Shown here piece after piece: positions 48,063 through 60,682 of a stretch of DNA of 64,000 nt; position 1 is the first letter of the stretch, and every line of letters begins with the position of its first letter. Where the stretch lies: positions 1,074,489 to 1,138,488 of the forward strand of contig BJOX01000008.1 of the NCBI GenBank assembly GCA_009731375.1, read 5' to 3'. Source of the DNA: Paulinella micropora. Lineage: Eukaryota; Cercozoa; Imbricatea; Euglyphida. The position numbers and the translations under genes are program-made. A model generated the notes under the pieces. That model searched no databases and was not told the origin of the DNA. It was given only the letters and a program-made list of their open reading frames with translations.

Positions 48063-49200
48063 ATGGAGATCCCAGCGCCTTGGGTGCACGGGGCTCGTTG
48101 GTTGACAGCAGACGAAAAGAAATATAGCTTTACCTGCGGGGTTTGCGCAAGCGGTGAATTGGCGATAGGAATGTTGACGCACGCCCCGGACTGGATACAA
48201 CTCTGGCAGCCGGTTGCAGCGTGTGGCGTTTGCCTAGCCCAGAGGCTGGCCAACCAAAGGGGACCCTAACCTCACAGGCGATGCGAGGGGTACCTTAGGA
48301 CACACTGTCTTTGCCGTAGCAGTCGATAACAAGCATGAAAACTTCGGCGCGTTTACTACGCTCCCTCTCTCGCGGAACGAGCGTCATCGTGGGATGTTCT
48401 TTGATGGCGAAGTTTCATACCATCCTAGAGGCCGCGATACCCCTTACACGGACTGCGATCCCCTCACGACCCGCCCATGTATGCTGGGGTGGCTGAAACA
48501 CATACTTCACACTGGATTCCCTGGGACATGGTCAACAGAATCGACGGACGCGAACTACTGGAACGATACAAGGCACTACAAGCAAAAATACTTGGAAAGG
48601 TCTTGGCAGCACATGACGGTTCTTGGGAAAGATTTCATGCTAGGGACGGCAAGTCTATAGTCTTCCATCTGCCCCCGGATATGCGCTACAAAGGATCGGC
48701 CCAGCTGGTTAACGCCAAGAAACGCAGTCGCTCGCGTGCTCTGGAGGGCCGGCTGGTTTCTGGCCCCCTGCTTAGGAAAGAAATCGGTAGATATTATTTA
48801 GACAAACCTGCGACATCGTACCGTCCCTATCTTTTATGTGCAAGCGGAAAAGGAGACAGATTCTTTTCGGGTGCTCAACTGTTCTGGGACTACGGCTGTG
48901 ACCACGCCAGAGAAGAGAAGCAGCAAAGACAGGCACTGCCGGCGTCCTCCTCGCGCTTTTCCTCCTCACGCTTTTCCTCCTCGCCGGCGTCCTCGTCATT
49001 GTTCTCCTCCTCTCCGCCGTTCTCTTCCTCCTCGTCCTCACCGGCGTCCTCCGCACCCTTCTCTTCCTCCCCGCCGTTCTCTTCCTCATCCTCATCTTCC
49101 CAGTCGTTCTCTTCATCATCGTCTTTGCAAGTGCCAAGGAAATCACATGTCCACAAATCTACACGTTTCCTGCCCGGGCTTGCCCCGTCTCTCTACCTTG
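48063..49200 (+). pseudogene. Host SET-like protein 1, several frame changes
   Basis: First segment MEIPAPWVHGARW..., with a FTCGVCASGELAIG / AACGVCLAQRL cysteine pair. Second segment in another frame (GHTVFAVAVDNKHENFGAF..., MFFDGEVSYHPRG). Third segment from 48477 (MVNRIDGRELLERYKALQ, YKGSAQLVNAKKRS, YLLCASGKGDRFFSGAQLFWDYGCDH). The last pattern, ending in a WDYG after an Asn-Ala stretch, recalls the C-terminal half of SET methyltransferases (weak). A Ser/Phe-rich low-complexity region follows to about 49130. Shifts near 48260 and 48490. Confidence 0.35.
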
Positions 49201-49207
49201 ATATCCG

Positions 49208-50601
49208 AACCCTGGCAGCAAGATCGTGCTTGTGCATTTCGAAGAGAACGGGCTAGAGGAATTCTCACCGGCGGAATTAGCACAGGTCTCGTGCTGCGAC
49301 CTCAAGTTCTTTGAAACCCTAAGAACTGACCAGGAACGAAACGAGATGTTTGACAGTTCATTTTTGTGTCTGGTGTGCATGCCGGGGCAGTATTTCCAAC
49401 GCATGGTAGACGAGTTCGAAATATTCGCGTTCCGCTGTGCTGACGAAGAAAGAACAAAGCTGGCCGGTCTTGGCATAGCGAGCGGGCGCAACTTCGGGTT
49501 GGCCCTGCAAAGCCGGTACAGGCACAAGTCTGCATTCTGTCGTATTTACGGCCAGGCCCTCTGTTGGCAAATAACCTATCCAGACGGTACAGAGGAAAAG
49601 ATAAGCAATTTGAAAGCTACCCGGGGGGACCCGCGAGACCGTTACACCAAGGCTTACAAGCGCATAGATGAAGCTTTTAAAAACAAAATACATCCGCTAG
49701 TTAATATTTGTGAGCATTTCGATCCAGACAGAAGACGCCAGCAATACACCTTCTGGATCAACGAACAGAAGGGCTGGTATGACCACGGCGCTCGGTCAGG
49801 CACGATAGTGTCTTGCGACCAGTTTTTTATGTAGTGTTCTGGCGCCCCTTCAACTTTGCGCTGGTCGCCAAACAGAAAATCAAATCTTCCGACAACCTCG
49901 TGATAGCGGAGTTCCCTGCAATTCTTGACAAAACCAGGAAGTCGGGAGACGCAAGCGCCCCGGACGAAGAAGAAGAACCACGCGAAGAGGGGCAAGCAAC
50001 GTCGCGGAGGTCTCGCAGGACACCCCCCAAGGGCAAACAAGAAAAGGCTCGCAAGCAAGAGCACGGCGTCAGCATGTCCGGCGTAGGCAGGCGCCTCGCC
50101 GAACTCTGGCCGCGCGAGCAAGACACCAGGATGTTCGGATGTGATATCCGCGAGGAATATTTTGTGCCACACTACCGCCAGCCTAATCTCGAGGGCGCAC
50201 CCCACGCGGGCATCATCGGCGCCAAGAAGCCAATCCCTACCTCTCTCCTCGCTCACTGCGCGCTAGGCACCACTGACGACAAGTACGTCAATGCCAGGAT
50301 TGTGGTGGTCGAGACCAATAGGTTTTACCTGCAGGCGATAGAAGGCAGAGATTTCGAGGAACATGATCTAGTTCTAGTCAATTACGAGTGGGACGCCAAG
50401 GAGACCGCTGACTTCGTTGAACTCCAAAAAGGTTCTTTCAGGGCTGAGCTGGCGAAAGACGGTGCGATGCAAGATTTCGTAACCCAACAGTTGCAAGGAA
50501 TTGGCGCTTTGCCCGGGCCGGGCAGACGAGCTCTCCTGGAGCTACAAGGTAAGATAGAGAGCAGAAAGAAGAACAATTCACGGAAACAAGAGGTTGCTTA
50601 G
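49208..50601 (+). pseudogene. Host SET-like protein 2, one frame change
   Basis: The first frame (YPNPGSKIVLVHFEENG... VSCDQFFM, stop 49832-49834) and the second (from 49813, VVFWRPFNFALVAKQKIKSS... to 50601) meet at a T6 run near 49826. It contains a basic low-complexity stretch (SRRSRRTPPKGKQEKARKQ). The part DKYVNARIVVVETNRFYLQAI..FEEHDLVLVNYEW resembles the end of a SET domain, as in the gene before it. Both may belong to one family or even one gene. Function not established. Confidence 0.4.
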
Positions 50602-50602
50602 T

Positions 50603-51225
50603 TCATGCGTTGTAGACCGCGGGGTGGCGGGCTCGCCACAGTTGCGCACAGGCACGTGGCGCGTCCACGTGACACACGTACAACACGCCACCGATCGTCC
50701 GGCAGCGCACGCCCGCCTCTTGACAGTCCCTCAGGAGTTCCTGGTAGCGGGGCACGAGCCGGCCGTTGTACCACGCAAAGCTAGCGCAGCACGAGGCCAA
50801 ACTAACCGCGGGGGCCGGCACGCTTAGCACCCGCCGCATGTCCAGCAGTCTGGCGACGCAGGGCGCGGGCACTGCCAGTTCGTGTTCCGCACACAATCTA
50901 TGCTGCGACTGTGGCAGTGCCGGGATCAGGCAGCGGCTGCAGAGCTTGCCAATACGATGCATAAGCGTGCTGGTGGGGTCGGAGGGTCTTTGCAGCAAGA
51001 GCCCGGCGCGGCGCTGCACTAAATTGAGCAAGGGACTAGAGGCTACAACGGCTCCGTCCAATTTCCTCCGTTTGCTGGGACGTGCAGGCCGGCAATGCTC
51101 GTAAAGAAGCTAATGAGGTTCAAACTGTCCCGGGGTGGCAAGATATCGAGCAGCAGGCCCCAGATTACGCAATCAAAAGCCAGCCAGGCACCGCGGCGCA
51201 AAACCAGCTGCGAGCGCCCGCTCAT
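50603..51225 (-). CDS. Hypothetical host Cys-rich protein with one membrane helix (one frameshift)
   Basis: From the ATG at 51225: MSGRSQLVLRRGAWLAFDCVIWGLLLDIL, a single hydrophobic helix. The frame changes near 51070 to SKRRKLDGAVVASS... KLCSRCLIPALP... SLASCCASFAWYNGRLVPRYQELLRDCQEAGVRCRTIGG... ending HPAVYNA. About 207 residues in total. Tail-to-tail with the SET-like gene, stops one base apart. Family unknown. Confidence 0.4.
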
Positions 51226-51362
51226 ATTTCCCTTCTCCTTAAAAAAAACAAAATCTGTTGCAGTAATTATGTCAACAAACAATAAACAAACAAAGACAAA
51301 AAGAAGAAGATTTGGGGCGGGGAGGAGGGGAGCGCGGACGCACTGTACAACTTCCCCCCCCC

Positions 51363-51871
51363 NNNNNNNNNNNNNNNNNNNNNNNNNNNNNNNNNNNNNN
51401 NNNNNNNNNNNNNNNNNNNNNNNNNNNNNNNNNNNNNNNNNNNNNNNNNNNNNNNNNNNNNNNNNNNNNNNNNNNNNNNNNNNNNNNNNNNNNNNNNNNN
51501 NNNNNNNNNNNNNNNNNNNNNNNNNNNNNNNNNNNNNNNNNNNNNNNNNNNNNNNNNNNNNNNNNNNNNNNNNNNNNNNNNNNNNNNNNNNNNNNNNNNN
51601 NNNNNNNNNNNNNNNNNNNNNNNNNNNNNNNNNNNNNNNNNNNNNNNNNNNNNNNNNNNNNNNNNNNNNNNNNNNNNNNNNNNNNNNNNNNNNNNNNNNN
51701 NNNNNNNNNNNNNNNNNNNNNNNNNNNNNNNNNNNNNNNNNNNNNNNNNNNNNNNNNNNNNNNNNNNNNNNNNNNNNNNNNNNNNNNNNNNNNNNNNNNN
51801 NNNNNNNNNNNNNNNNNNNNNNNNNNNNNNNNNNNNNNNNNNNNNNNNNNNNNNNNNNNNNNNNNNNNNNN
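51363..51871. other. Assembly gap after a C run
   Basis: 509 N following CCCCCCCCCC; flanks are host-like GC/CA-rich DNA. Confidence 0.95.
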
Positions 51872-52127
51872 CATCCGCACACTCCCCGCCATCCTCCGCA
51901 CACCCACTCCCCATCCTCAATACCAGGGGGGGGGGGCGGTACACTCGAATTTTACTACGCCTAAGGTACTCTATACTTCTTGTGGGAGCTTGATTTATTT
52001 CTCTTTTACGTAAAGGCTGGCTTGTATTTTTTTAATAAAAGTAAAAGAAATTGCGACAAAACAATGTGTAAGTTTTTTTTTCTTTTTTCACCACCTCGCA
52101 CGCCTGGTTTTTTTTTTGTATTTTTTT

Positions 52128-52640
52128 ACTGGGGCGGGGTGCAGTACTCATCAACCAATGCAACAACCTTGGCCTTGCAAGTGCCAGAGTCAGTCTCGGT
52201 TGCCCCCGTCTGGCAGGCACAGGCCCAGGGAAACCTCTGATCCCCCACGACGCGGACCAGGGCAGACAGCGTAGACAGGCTGCAGACAATTTCTTTGGTC
52301 GGGACCGGCAACGATTTGTCAGAGGGGAAATCGCGCCGCTTGCAGCTGCAACCCTGTTCGCCCTCCGGGCGCAGGCACCTGAACTTCTTCTTATGGCGCA
52401 CATGCACTTGGCCTGCTTGCAGTCGATGTTGTAGTAACAAGTAGCTGACACGTGGCAGGCGGGCGTACAGACGCGGTCCTGGCAGAACCTGCCGCCAAAG
52501 CCAGCATCGCACTGGCAGGCCTGGCCGTCTGCCGCTGTGTGCATCGCGGCCTCGTACCGTTCCTCGCGCACCGCGTGCTTGAGGTAGGCAGTGAGCTGGA
52601 AACGGTCCACGTGGTACGAAAAACGGGCGAGGGCCGGCAG
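52128..52640 (-). pseudogene. Secreted-type Cys-rich protein with an EGF-like motif (one frame change)
   Basis: Minus-strand exon-like segment: ARFSYHVDRFQLTAYLKHAVREERYEAAMH..., then QACQCDAGFGGRFCQDRVCTPAC and CYYNIDCKQAKCMC, an EGF-like cysteine pattern. Near 52395 the frame changes to KKKFRCLRPEGEQGCSCKRRDF... CACQTGATETDSGTCKAKVVALVDEYCTPPQ (stop 52128). Upstream it enters CATA microsatellite, so earlier exons are missing or lie beyond. TTTTTAATAAAAG at 52029 lies on the other strand. Extracellular adhesion or matrix role inferred. Confidence 0.45.
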
Positions 52641-52671
52641 ATATGCATATGTACATACATACATACATATG

Positions 52672-52702
<31 letters not shown>

Positions 52703-52835
52703 GACACACAAAGACACAGACACACACGTAGACAGACACGCAGACAGAGAGACAGACAGACAGACACACACACAGACACACAAACACACACACACAATCA
52801 TATAGACAGACAGGCAGACAGACAGGCAGGCAGGT

Positions 52836-52868
<33 letters not shown>

Positions 52869-53110
52869 AACAGATAGACAGCACAGACAGACAGACAGAA
52901 GACTGACAGTCTGAGACAGACAGACAGACAGACAGACAGTAGAGAGACAGAGAGACAGAAACACTAACAGACAGACAGGCAGGCAGACAAACACAGTGAC
53001 ACACACACACACACACACAAACTCACACACTCACACACACACTCACACACTCACACACAAACTCACACACTCGCACTCTCACACACACACTCACACACTC
53101 ACACACTGTA
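52641..53110. repeat. Microsatellite block (CATA, CAGA, CA)
   Basis: Successive arrays of CATA, CACA/GACA and CAGA/CAGG and then CACTCACA units. Apparent long reading frames here (Cys-Val-Tyr or Ser-Val-Cys repeats) are products of the repeats. Confidence 0.9.
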
Positions 53111-54197
53111 TGCATCCCCCGGATAGCCTGTAAAAAATACACTTTTTTTGTTGTCAGGTGCACCTAGTTTCTTCACATTATTTCAATATCGTTTAGCAGG
53201 ATTTGACCTAATGTCATTTTAATCTTAGTCTGTTGCCGCTTTCTTTTGTGCGGTTTCACTGAGCTAATATAACGAGACATAATTATCCTTTGGGGATTTG
53301 TGTTTGGTTGTATTACAGACTTTTTAACTAGCTATCTTCGGGGATTTTAACAACACACAGTGCGTAAGTGGAATCAAAAAGTTTTTTGTGTGGGAAAGAA
53401 AATAGTGTGTGGTGGAAAGAATTAGCGCAAGGGGTGAACTACAATGCAAAAAAAACTTTGAGGCAGAAGAAACAACACCCCAAAAGTTAGATAATCTTTT
53501 TGGAGGCAAAAAAATAAAAGAAAAAAAAAGTTCCCTCAGTTTAAGCCCAAACTATGAACTTCACGTAACCACCTATGAACTTCACGGGCAGTGGCTTTTC
53601 TTTCTTTTTGGAATATGCGCCGGGGCCATTTCCTTGTCAGGTAATATGTACAAGGTGCCACCTGCATACCAATATTTCTACCGAATCAAAAATGCGCACT
53701 GATAAGGGTTGATCGAGCGTTCAAACACTCTTTTGTTGTGTGCCTCTGAAAGATTTCTCTGTCTCCGGAACGTAGACGTTTTCCATATATCCCGGCTACA
53801 ATGCTTTGAGTGCACAAGGCATCCATGTTTTATGTGAGAGTTACTTATGTGCATTTGCAAAAAAGCTTTTTGTGGTGGGAAAAACATTTTGTCTCAAAAC
53901 CTTTTTCTCTTCAATGGTTGATGGTGGCAGACGCTGGACGTGACGTGGTACGCTTGACGCAGTCATCATCATGCTCAGAACAAGGTCTTGTGCACGAAAA
54001 TGTCTTGCTGGTGCGATGTTTCTTCCCTCATTTGCAACTCTGACGATCAATCAAGTTTGAACTTCGAAAAAACCTTTTGCTTTAGGCACCATTCCGCAAG
54101 CGTGCTGCAGTTTCTGAACGGTTCTTTCCACTTCTTTCATACATACCTCTACTGTCTTGAGTACTGTCTTGCATCTTTAAGTTCTTCTTTAGCCCCC
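53111..54197. other. Non-coding stretch, no gene supported
   Basis: Balanced composition with A and T runs; short frames without protein-like pattern. A duplicated phrase CTATGAACTTCACG occurs at 53551 and 53573. Confidence 0.4.
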
Positions 54198-54498
54198 NNN
54201 NNNNNNNNNNNNNNNNNNNNNNNNNNNNNNNNNNNNNNNNNNNNNNNNNNNNNNNNNNNNNNNNNNNNNNNNNNNNNNNNNNNNNNNNNNNNNNNNNNNN
54301 NNNNNNNNNNNNNNNNNNNNNNNNNNNNNNNNNNNNNNNNNNNNNNNNNNNNNNNNNNNNNNNNNNNNNNNNNNNNNNNNNNNNNNNNNNNNNNNNNNNN
54401 NNNNNNNNNNNNNNNNNNNNNNNNNNNNNNNNNNNNNNNNNNNNNNNNNNNNNNNNNNNNNNNNNNNNNNNNNNNNNNNNNNNNNNNNNNNNNNNNNN
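54198..54498. other. Assembly gap ending in a C run
   Basis: 301 N followed by a run of about 30 C and then CA repeats. Confidence 0.95.
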
Positions 54499-54511
54499 CC
54501 CCCCCCCCCCC

Positions 54512-54542
<31 letters not shown>

Positions 54543-55980
54543 ACAGACACACACACACACACACACACACCCACCTACCCGCACACACACACACAGACAC
54601 ACACAAACACACACACATGTACATATGTATGTAATATATACTTATGTATACATGTATATACATATATATATTATATATAATAACTAGTATAATATATGTA
54701 CATATAATATATATATATACATTATGTATATATATATATATATTATATACATATATATATATATTATATATAGATTATATAGATTCACTTTCTTCTTTAG
54801 TGTAATGAGTAACTGTAATGATATAAATTTTTTATCTTTCCTTTCTTCCATTTCTTGTTCTTTTCTTTTCTTCTCTCCTCTCCTCTCCTCTCTTCTCTTC
54901 TCTTCTTCTTTTCCTTTTCCTTTTCCTTTCCCTTTCCACTTCCCTTTACCTTTCCCTTTCTTTTATATACATACACTCCTCTCCTCTCCTCTTCTCTCCT
55001 CTCCTCTCCCCTCTCCTCTCCTCTCCTCTCCTCTTCTCTTCTTTTCCTTTTCCTTTTCCTTTCCCTTTCCACTTCCCTTTACCTTGCCCTTTCTTTTATG
55101 TACATACACTCCTCTCCTCTCGTCTCCTCTTCTCTTCTTCTTTTCCTTTTTCTTTTCCTTTCCCTTTCCACTTCCCTTTACCTTTCCCTTTCTTTTATAT
55201 ACATACACATCATACATACATACATACATACATACACACATACATACATACACACATACATACATACATACATACATATATACATACACACACATACATA
55301 CATACATATATACATACATAACATACATACATACGTACGTACATACATACATACATACATACACACACACTTACATACATACATACATACACACATACAT
55401 ACATATATACATACATACATACGTACACACATACATACATATACATACATACTTACACATACATGCTTATACATACATACATACATACACACATACACAC
55501 ATACGTACATACATACATGCATACATACATACATACATACATATACATACATATACATATACATATGTACATACATACATACATACGTACATACATACAT
55601 TACATACATTACATACATTACATACATACATACATACATACACACACATACACACATACACACACACACGCAAACACACACACACACTCTCTCTCTCTCT
55701 CTCTCCCTCGCTCGCTCGCTCTCTCGCAGGCCATTTTAGGCTGCAGACTCTGTCGTCGCAGGCCAGCAGCTTGTCAGCGGCCAGACTGCAGCAGGTCTGC
55801 AGACACATACAACACACACACACAGACAGACAGACAGGCAGACTGATAGATACATCTCAGGCTAGCATCTTATCAGCAGCAGGTGCAGACAGACAGACAG
55901 ACAGATAGACAGACAGATAGAGAGGCCAATGTGTTCTTAGCGGCCAGAGCCTGCAGCAGACACAGATGGATGGATGGATG

Positions 55981-56043
<63 letters not shown>

Positions 56044-56075
56044 TGGATAGATAGATAGATAGATAGATAGATAGG

Positions 56076-56112
<37 letters not shown>

Positions 56113-56173
56113 CGATAGATAGATAGATAGAATAGATAGAATAGATAGATCGATAGATCGATAGGATAGATAG

Positions 56174-56226
<53 letters not shown>

Positions 56227-56338
56227 GTAGGTAGGTAGATAGATAGACAGGTGGATAGATAGATAATGAGCTAGATAGGTCCCAGGCTAGCATCTCGTCA
56301 GCGGCCAGGCTGCAGCAGGTATAGACAGACAGACAGAC

Positions 56339-56415
<77 letters not shown>

Positions 56416-56681
56416 TATGAGATGTCGCAAAGGAATGTAGTCCTTGCAAAGGAACGCAGTTTCACATCAAACAATAATTTGTGTACTGGTGCATGTGTCC
56501 GGGATGGGAATCACGGGTAGACTGTGTTCTGAAAAAAGAAGAGGAGGAAGGACGTTGAAGAAAAAGGCAATCTAGGAATGGAGAGTGAGAGGATAAGGAA
56601 GAAGAGAAAGAAAAGGAAGCCGTTAGTCCAAGTGTTTTGAGCACCGATATATAGATAGATAGATAGATAGCTAGATAGATG

Positions 56682-56766
<85 letters not shown>

Positions 56767-56800
56767 GTAGGTAGGTAGGCAGGCTGCAGCGACAGATATC
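54499..56800. repeat. Microsatellite region (C run, CA, TA, CTCTTTTC, CATA, CT, GATA)
   Basis: Order: CA (54529-54615), TA-rich (54620-54780), pyrimidine tracts with a repeated block containing CTTTCCCTTTCCACTTCCC and CATACACTCCTCTCC (54850-55205), CATA (55205-55660), CT (55687-55725), GATA (55890-56430 and 56650-56780). Short GC-rich modules interrupt the GATA arrays. One unique stretch (56430-56645) shows no gene. Confidence 0.9.
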
Positions 56801-56803
56801 TGC

Positions 56804-57072
56804 ATGTCTGTGCATCTATCTCTTCACAAGGCAGCGAAGTTTCCTGGCAGTCACCGCAATAGCGCTCAAGTTTCGCTCTCTGTTGTCTGTCTTCTTCGCC
56901 TCTTGTCTCATTGGTTTCTTATCTCTACATGTGTCTAGAGTCGCTCGTTCTCCACCGACACGCGCAAGTTCTCGTCGGAGGCCGCAGCGGTGGAGCCGTC
57001 CGTGACCGACATCTCAGACACAGTCTACCAGGGAAACAACGCGTACGTCGATTCTTTCTCTCTTCTCTCTCA

Positions 57073-57107
<35 letters not shown>

Positions 57108-57398
57108 TATCCTTTTTTCCTTTCTTTTTCTTTTCTTTTCTTTTCTTTTTCTTCTCTATTTATTTCGTTTCGTTTTACTTACACATATATTATATTATAT
57201 TATATTATATTATATTATATTATATTATATTATATTATATATTATATTATGTTATATTATGTTATATTATATTATATTATATTATATTATATTATATTAT
57301 ATTATATTACTTTATTTTATTTCATTTTATGCTATGTTCAAACCATGACTGTTTGATAAATTAGGACTTACATCGAGATGATGCGGGAGCAGTGGGAA

Positions 57399-57474
<76 letters not shown>

Positions 57475-57552
57475 CCATAATAGACTATTGTTTACGTAGT
57501 GACCCCAAGTCGGTGCATTCTTCTTGGAACGTCTTCTTTCTCACCGGTCGCC

Positions 57553-57607
<55 letters not shown>

Positions 57608-57725
57608 GCCTTGCTCACACCTTGCTGTCAGGTGCTGAGCGGCTACCAGGTGCAGCCCAACATGCTGCGCGCCATGCAGGCGCTGCAGACCCCGCGCCCA
57701 ATGGGTGGTCAGCCAGCGCGCGCGC

Positions 57726-57795
<70 letters not shown>

Positions 57796-58201
57796 GATGA
57801 TGATGATGATGTTGGTGGTGGTGGTGGTGGTGGTGCTGATGTGGTGGGCAGGGTATGAGATGGATATGTCAGCACTTGACGGCGATGCCTCACTCTTCAG
57901 CGAAGGTCAGAGAGAGAGAGAGAGGGGGGGGGGGGGGGGGGGAGGGGGGGGGGGGNNNNNNNNNNGTGTACGTATGTATGTATGTATGTATGTATGTATG
58001 TATGTATGTATTTATGTATGTATGTATGTATGTATGTATGCATGTATGTATGTAATGTATGCATGTTTGTATGTATATATGTACGTATGGTGCAGCGGCG
58101 GGTCTGAATATGGCAGTGCAGCCCGAAATAGCCAGCGTCTACTCGCGCTTCTTCAAACTCTACCGCTCCTTCCAAGTGCTGGTGCGTGCTCCTTTCTTTT
58201 G

Positions 58202-58286
<85 letters not shown>

Positions 58287-60648
58287 CCTNNNNNNNNNNC
58301 TCGCGCTTCTTCAAACTACCGCTGCTTCCAAGTGCTGGTGCGTGCCCTTGCTCATTCTTTTCTGTCTTTGTTCTTTTCTTTCAAACTTTACCGCTCCTTT
58401 CAAGTGCTGGTGCGTGCCCTTGGCGTTATTCTTTTCTGTCTTTCTTCTTTTCTTTTTTTCTTTTTCTCGTTCACTCTCGCTTCTTTAAACTCCACCGCTC
58501 GTTTCAAGTGCTGGTGCCTGCTCTTTTCCTTTTCTTTTCCTTTTCTTTTTCTTTTCTTTTCCTATGTTTTTTCTTCTTTCCTTCTCTCTCGCGAGCGTCT
58601 ACTCGCACTTGTTCCAACTCTACCGCTCCTTTCGAGTGCCCTGTCTTTTCCTTTTTCTTTTTCTCCATATACATACATACGGATTGTGCGTGCAGGGGTA
58701 CAAGTACGCTACTCTAGACCCCTTGGGCCTGCGCATGCCCCGTAAATTCGAAGACGACAAAGTCAAAGGTAGACATGGCCACACATGCATGCATGCATAC
58801 ATACTTTCGCACGTACATTCATGAATGCAGGCATGCAGGCAGATAAACATGCATGCATGCATACATGCATACATACATACATACATACATACATACATAC
58901 ATGCACACATACACAACATACATGCATACATACATACATACATGCACGCATGCATGGATGGCACGCATGCATGCATGCATACATACATACATACTACACA
59001 TACATACATACATATATACACACACACATACATGCATACATACATACATACATACATACATACATACATACACTCTTGCACAGGCTTGCTTGATCTGAAC
59101 ACGTACGGCATCTCGGAGAACCAACTGGATCAATACATCGACCTCACAACCACTGTGTCCCCCATCCAGGTCACATATCATATCCACCTCACAACCACTG
59201 TGTCTCCCATCCAGCTATGTAAGTATGTAAACATGCATGTATCAAAACGTGCGTATCAACATGTATGTATAAATATGTATGTATCAAAATGTACGTATCA
59301 ATATGTCTGTCTAGGGTTTGCTGCATGCCAGCAAAGGCAGAATCAACCTGCGCCACGTCTATAACCGACTCAAGGAAATCTACACCGATACCATCGGCTA
59401 TGAGTACATGCACATCCCTGACAGCAGACGCTGCAACTGGCTCCGGAACCAGGTGCTGTTTCTTTCCTTTCCTTCCTTTCCTTTCCTTTCCTTTTCTTTT
59501 CTTTTCTTTTCTTTCCTTCCTTCTTTCTTTCTTTCTTTCCTTTCTTTCTTTTCTTTCTTTCTTTTCTTTTCTTTCTTTTCTTTCTTTTTTTCTTTTTTTT
59601 TCTTTTTTTTTCTTTTCTTTTTTCTTTTCTTTCCTTTCCTTTCCTTTTCTTTCTTTCTTTCTTTCTATTTCTTTCTATCTCTATCTATCTATCTATCTAT
59701 CTATCTTATCCTATATATCTATCTATCCATCCGCCCATGACCTAATTAATTAATTTGTCGCTTGGTTCCTTGTTGCTTGTTACTTGTTGCTTGGTCATTT
59801 GTCGCTTTCTTGCTTTGTTTCCTTATTTTGTATCACTTGTTTGCTGGTCGCTTGTATCTCTCATTTTTGTTATTTGTCTATGGCAGATCGAGACCATGCA
59901 CAAAACCGTGAGGCCGCGTGAGGAGCGCGTCAAGATCCTTGAAAACCTCATGTGGTCACCTGCCTACCCACCCACCCAAATACCTACCTATCGTCTCATC
60001 TCGTCATCTCTCGTGTGGTCATGTCAAGCCACGCCACATCTCGTCTCATCTCGTCTCATCTCTCGTGTGGTCAGGTCGCACCTGATGGAGAAGTTTCTGC
60101 ACACTCGCTTCGCCACGCACAAGCGTTTCGGTCTGGAAGGCACTGAGTCGTTCATCCCCGGTACACTCTTGCTTCGGCTGCCTTCCTGCCTGCCTTGCTA
60201 GGCATACCTTTGAGTTGACTTGTGATTGTGGTGGTTGGGAGGGGGAGGGGGGGGGGGGGGGAGGGAAGGNNNNNNNNNNNNNNNNNNNNNNNNNNNNNNN
60301 NNNNNNNNNNNNNNNNNNNNNNNNNNNNNNNNNNNNNNNNNNNNNNNNNNNNNNNNNNNNNNNNNNNNNNNNNNNNNNNNNNNNNNNNNNNNNNNNNNNN
60401 NNNNNNNNNNNNNNNNNNNNNNNNNNNNNNNNNNNNNNNNNNNNNNNNNNNNNNNNNNNNNNNNNNNNNNNNNNNNNNNNNNNNNNNNNNNNNNNNNNNN
60501 NNNNNNNNNNNNNNNNNNNNNNNNNNNNNNNNNNNNNNNNNNNNNNNNNNNNNNNNNNNNNNNNNNNNNNNNNNNNNNNNNNNNNNNNNNNNNNNNNNNN
60601 NNNNNNNNNNNNNNNNNNNNNNNNNNNNNNNNNNNNNNNNNNNNNNGT

Positions 60649-60682
<34 letters not shown>

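Noticed and set aside
55200-55700. Long open frames of Tyr/Val/Cys/Met or His/Thr/Ile/Tyr repeats
   Set aside because: Translations of CATA/GTAT microsatellites; open in several frames on both strands and without protein-like composition.
57530-57546. Exon end at 57546 (…FFLT) in the OGDH gene
   Set aside because: Its phase does not fit the next exon at 57632; ending at 57530 keeps the frame.
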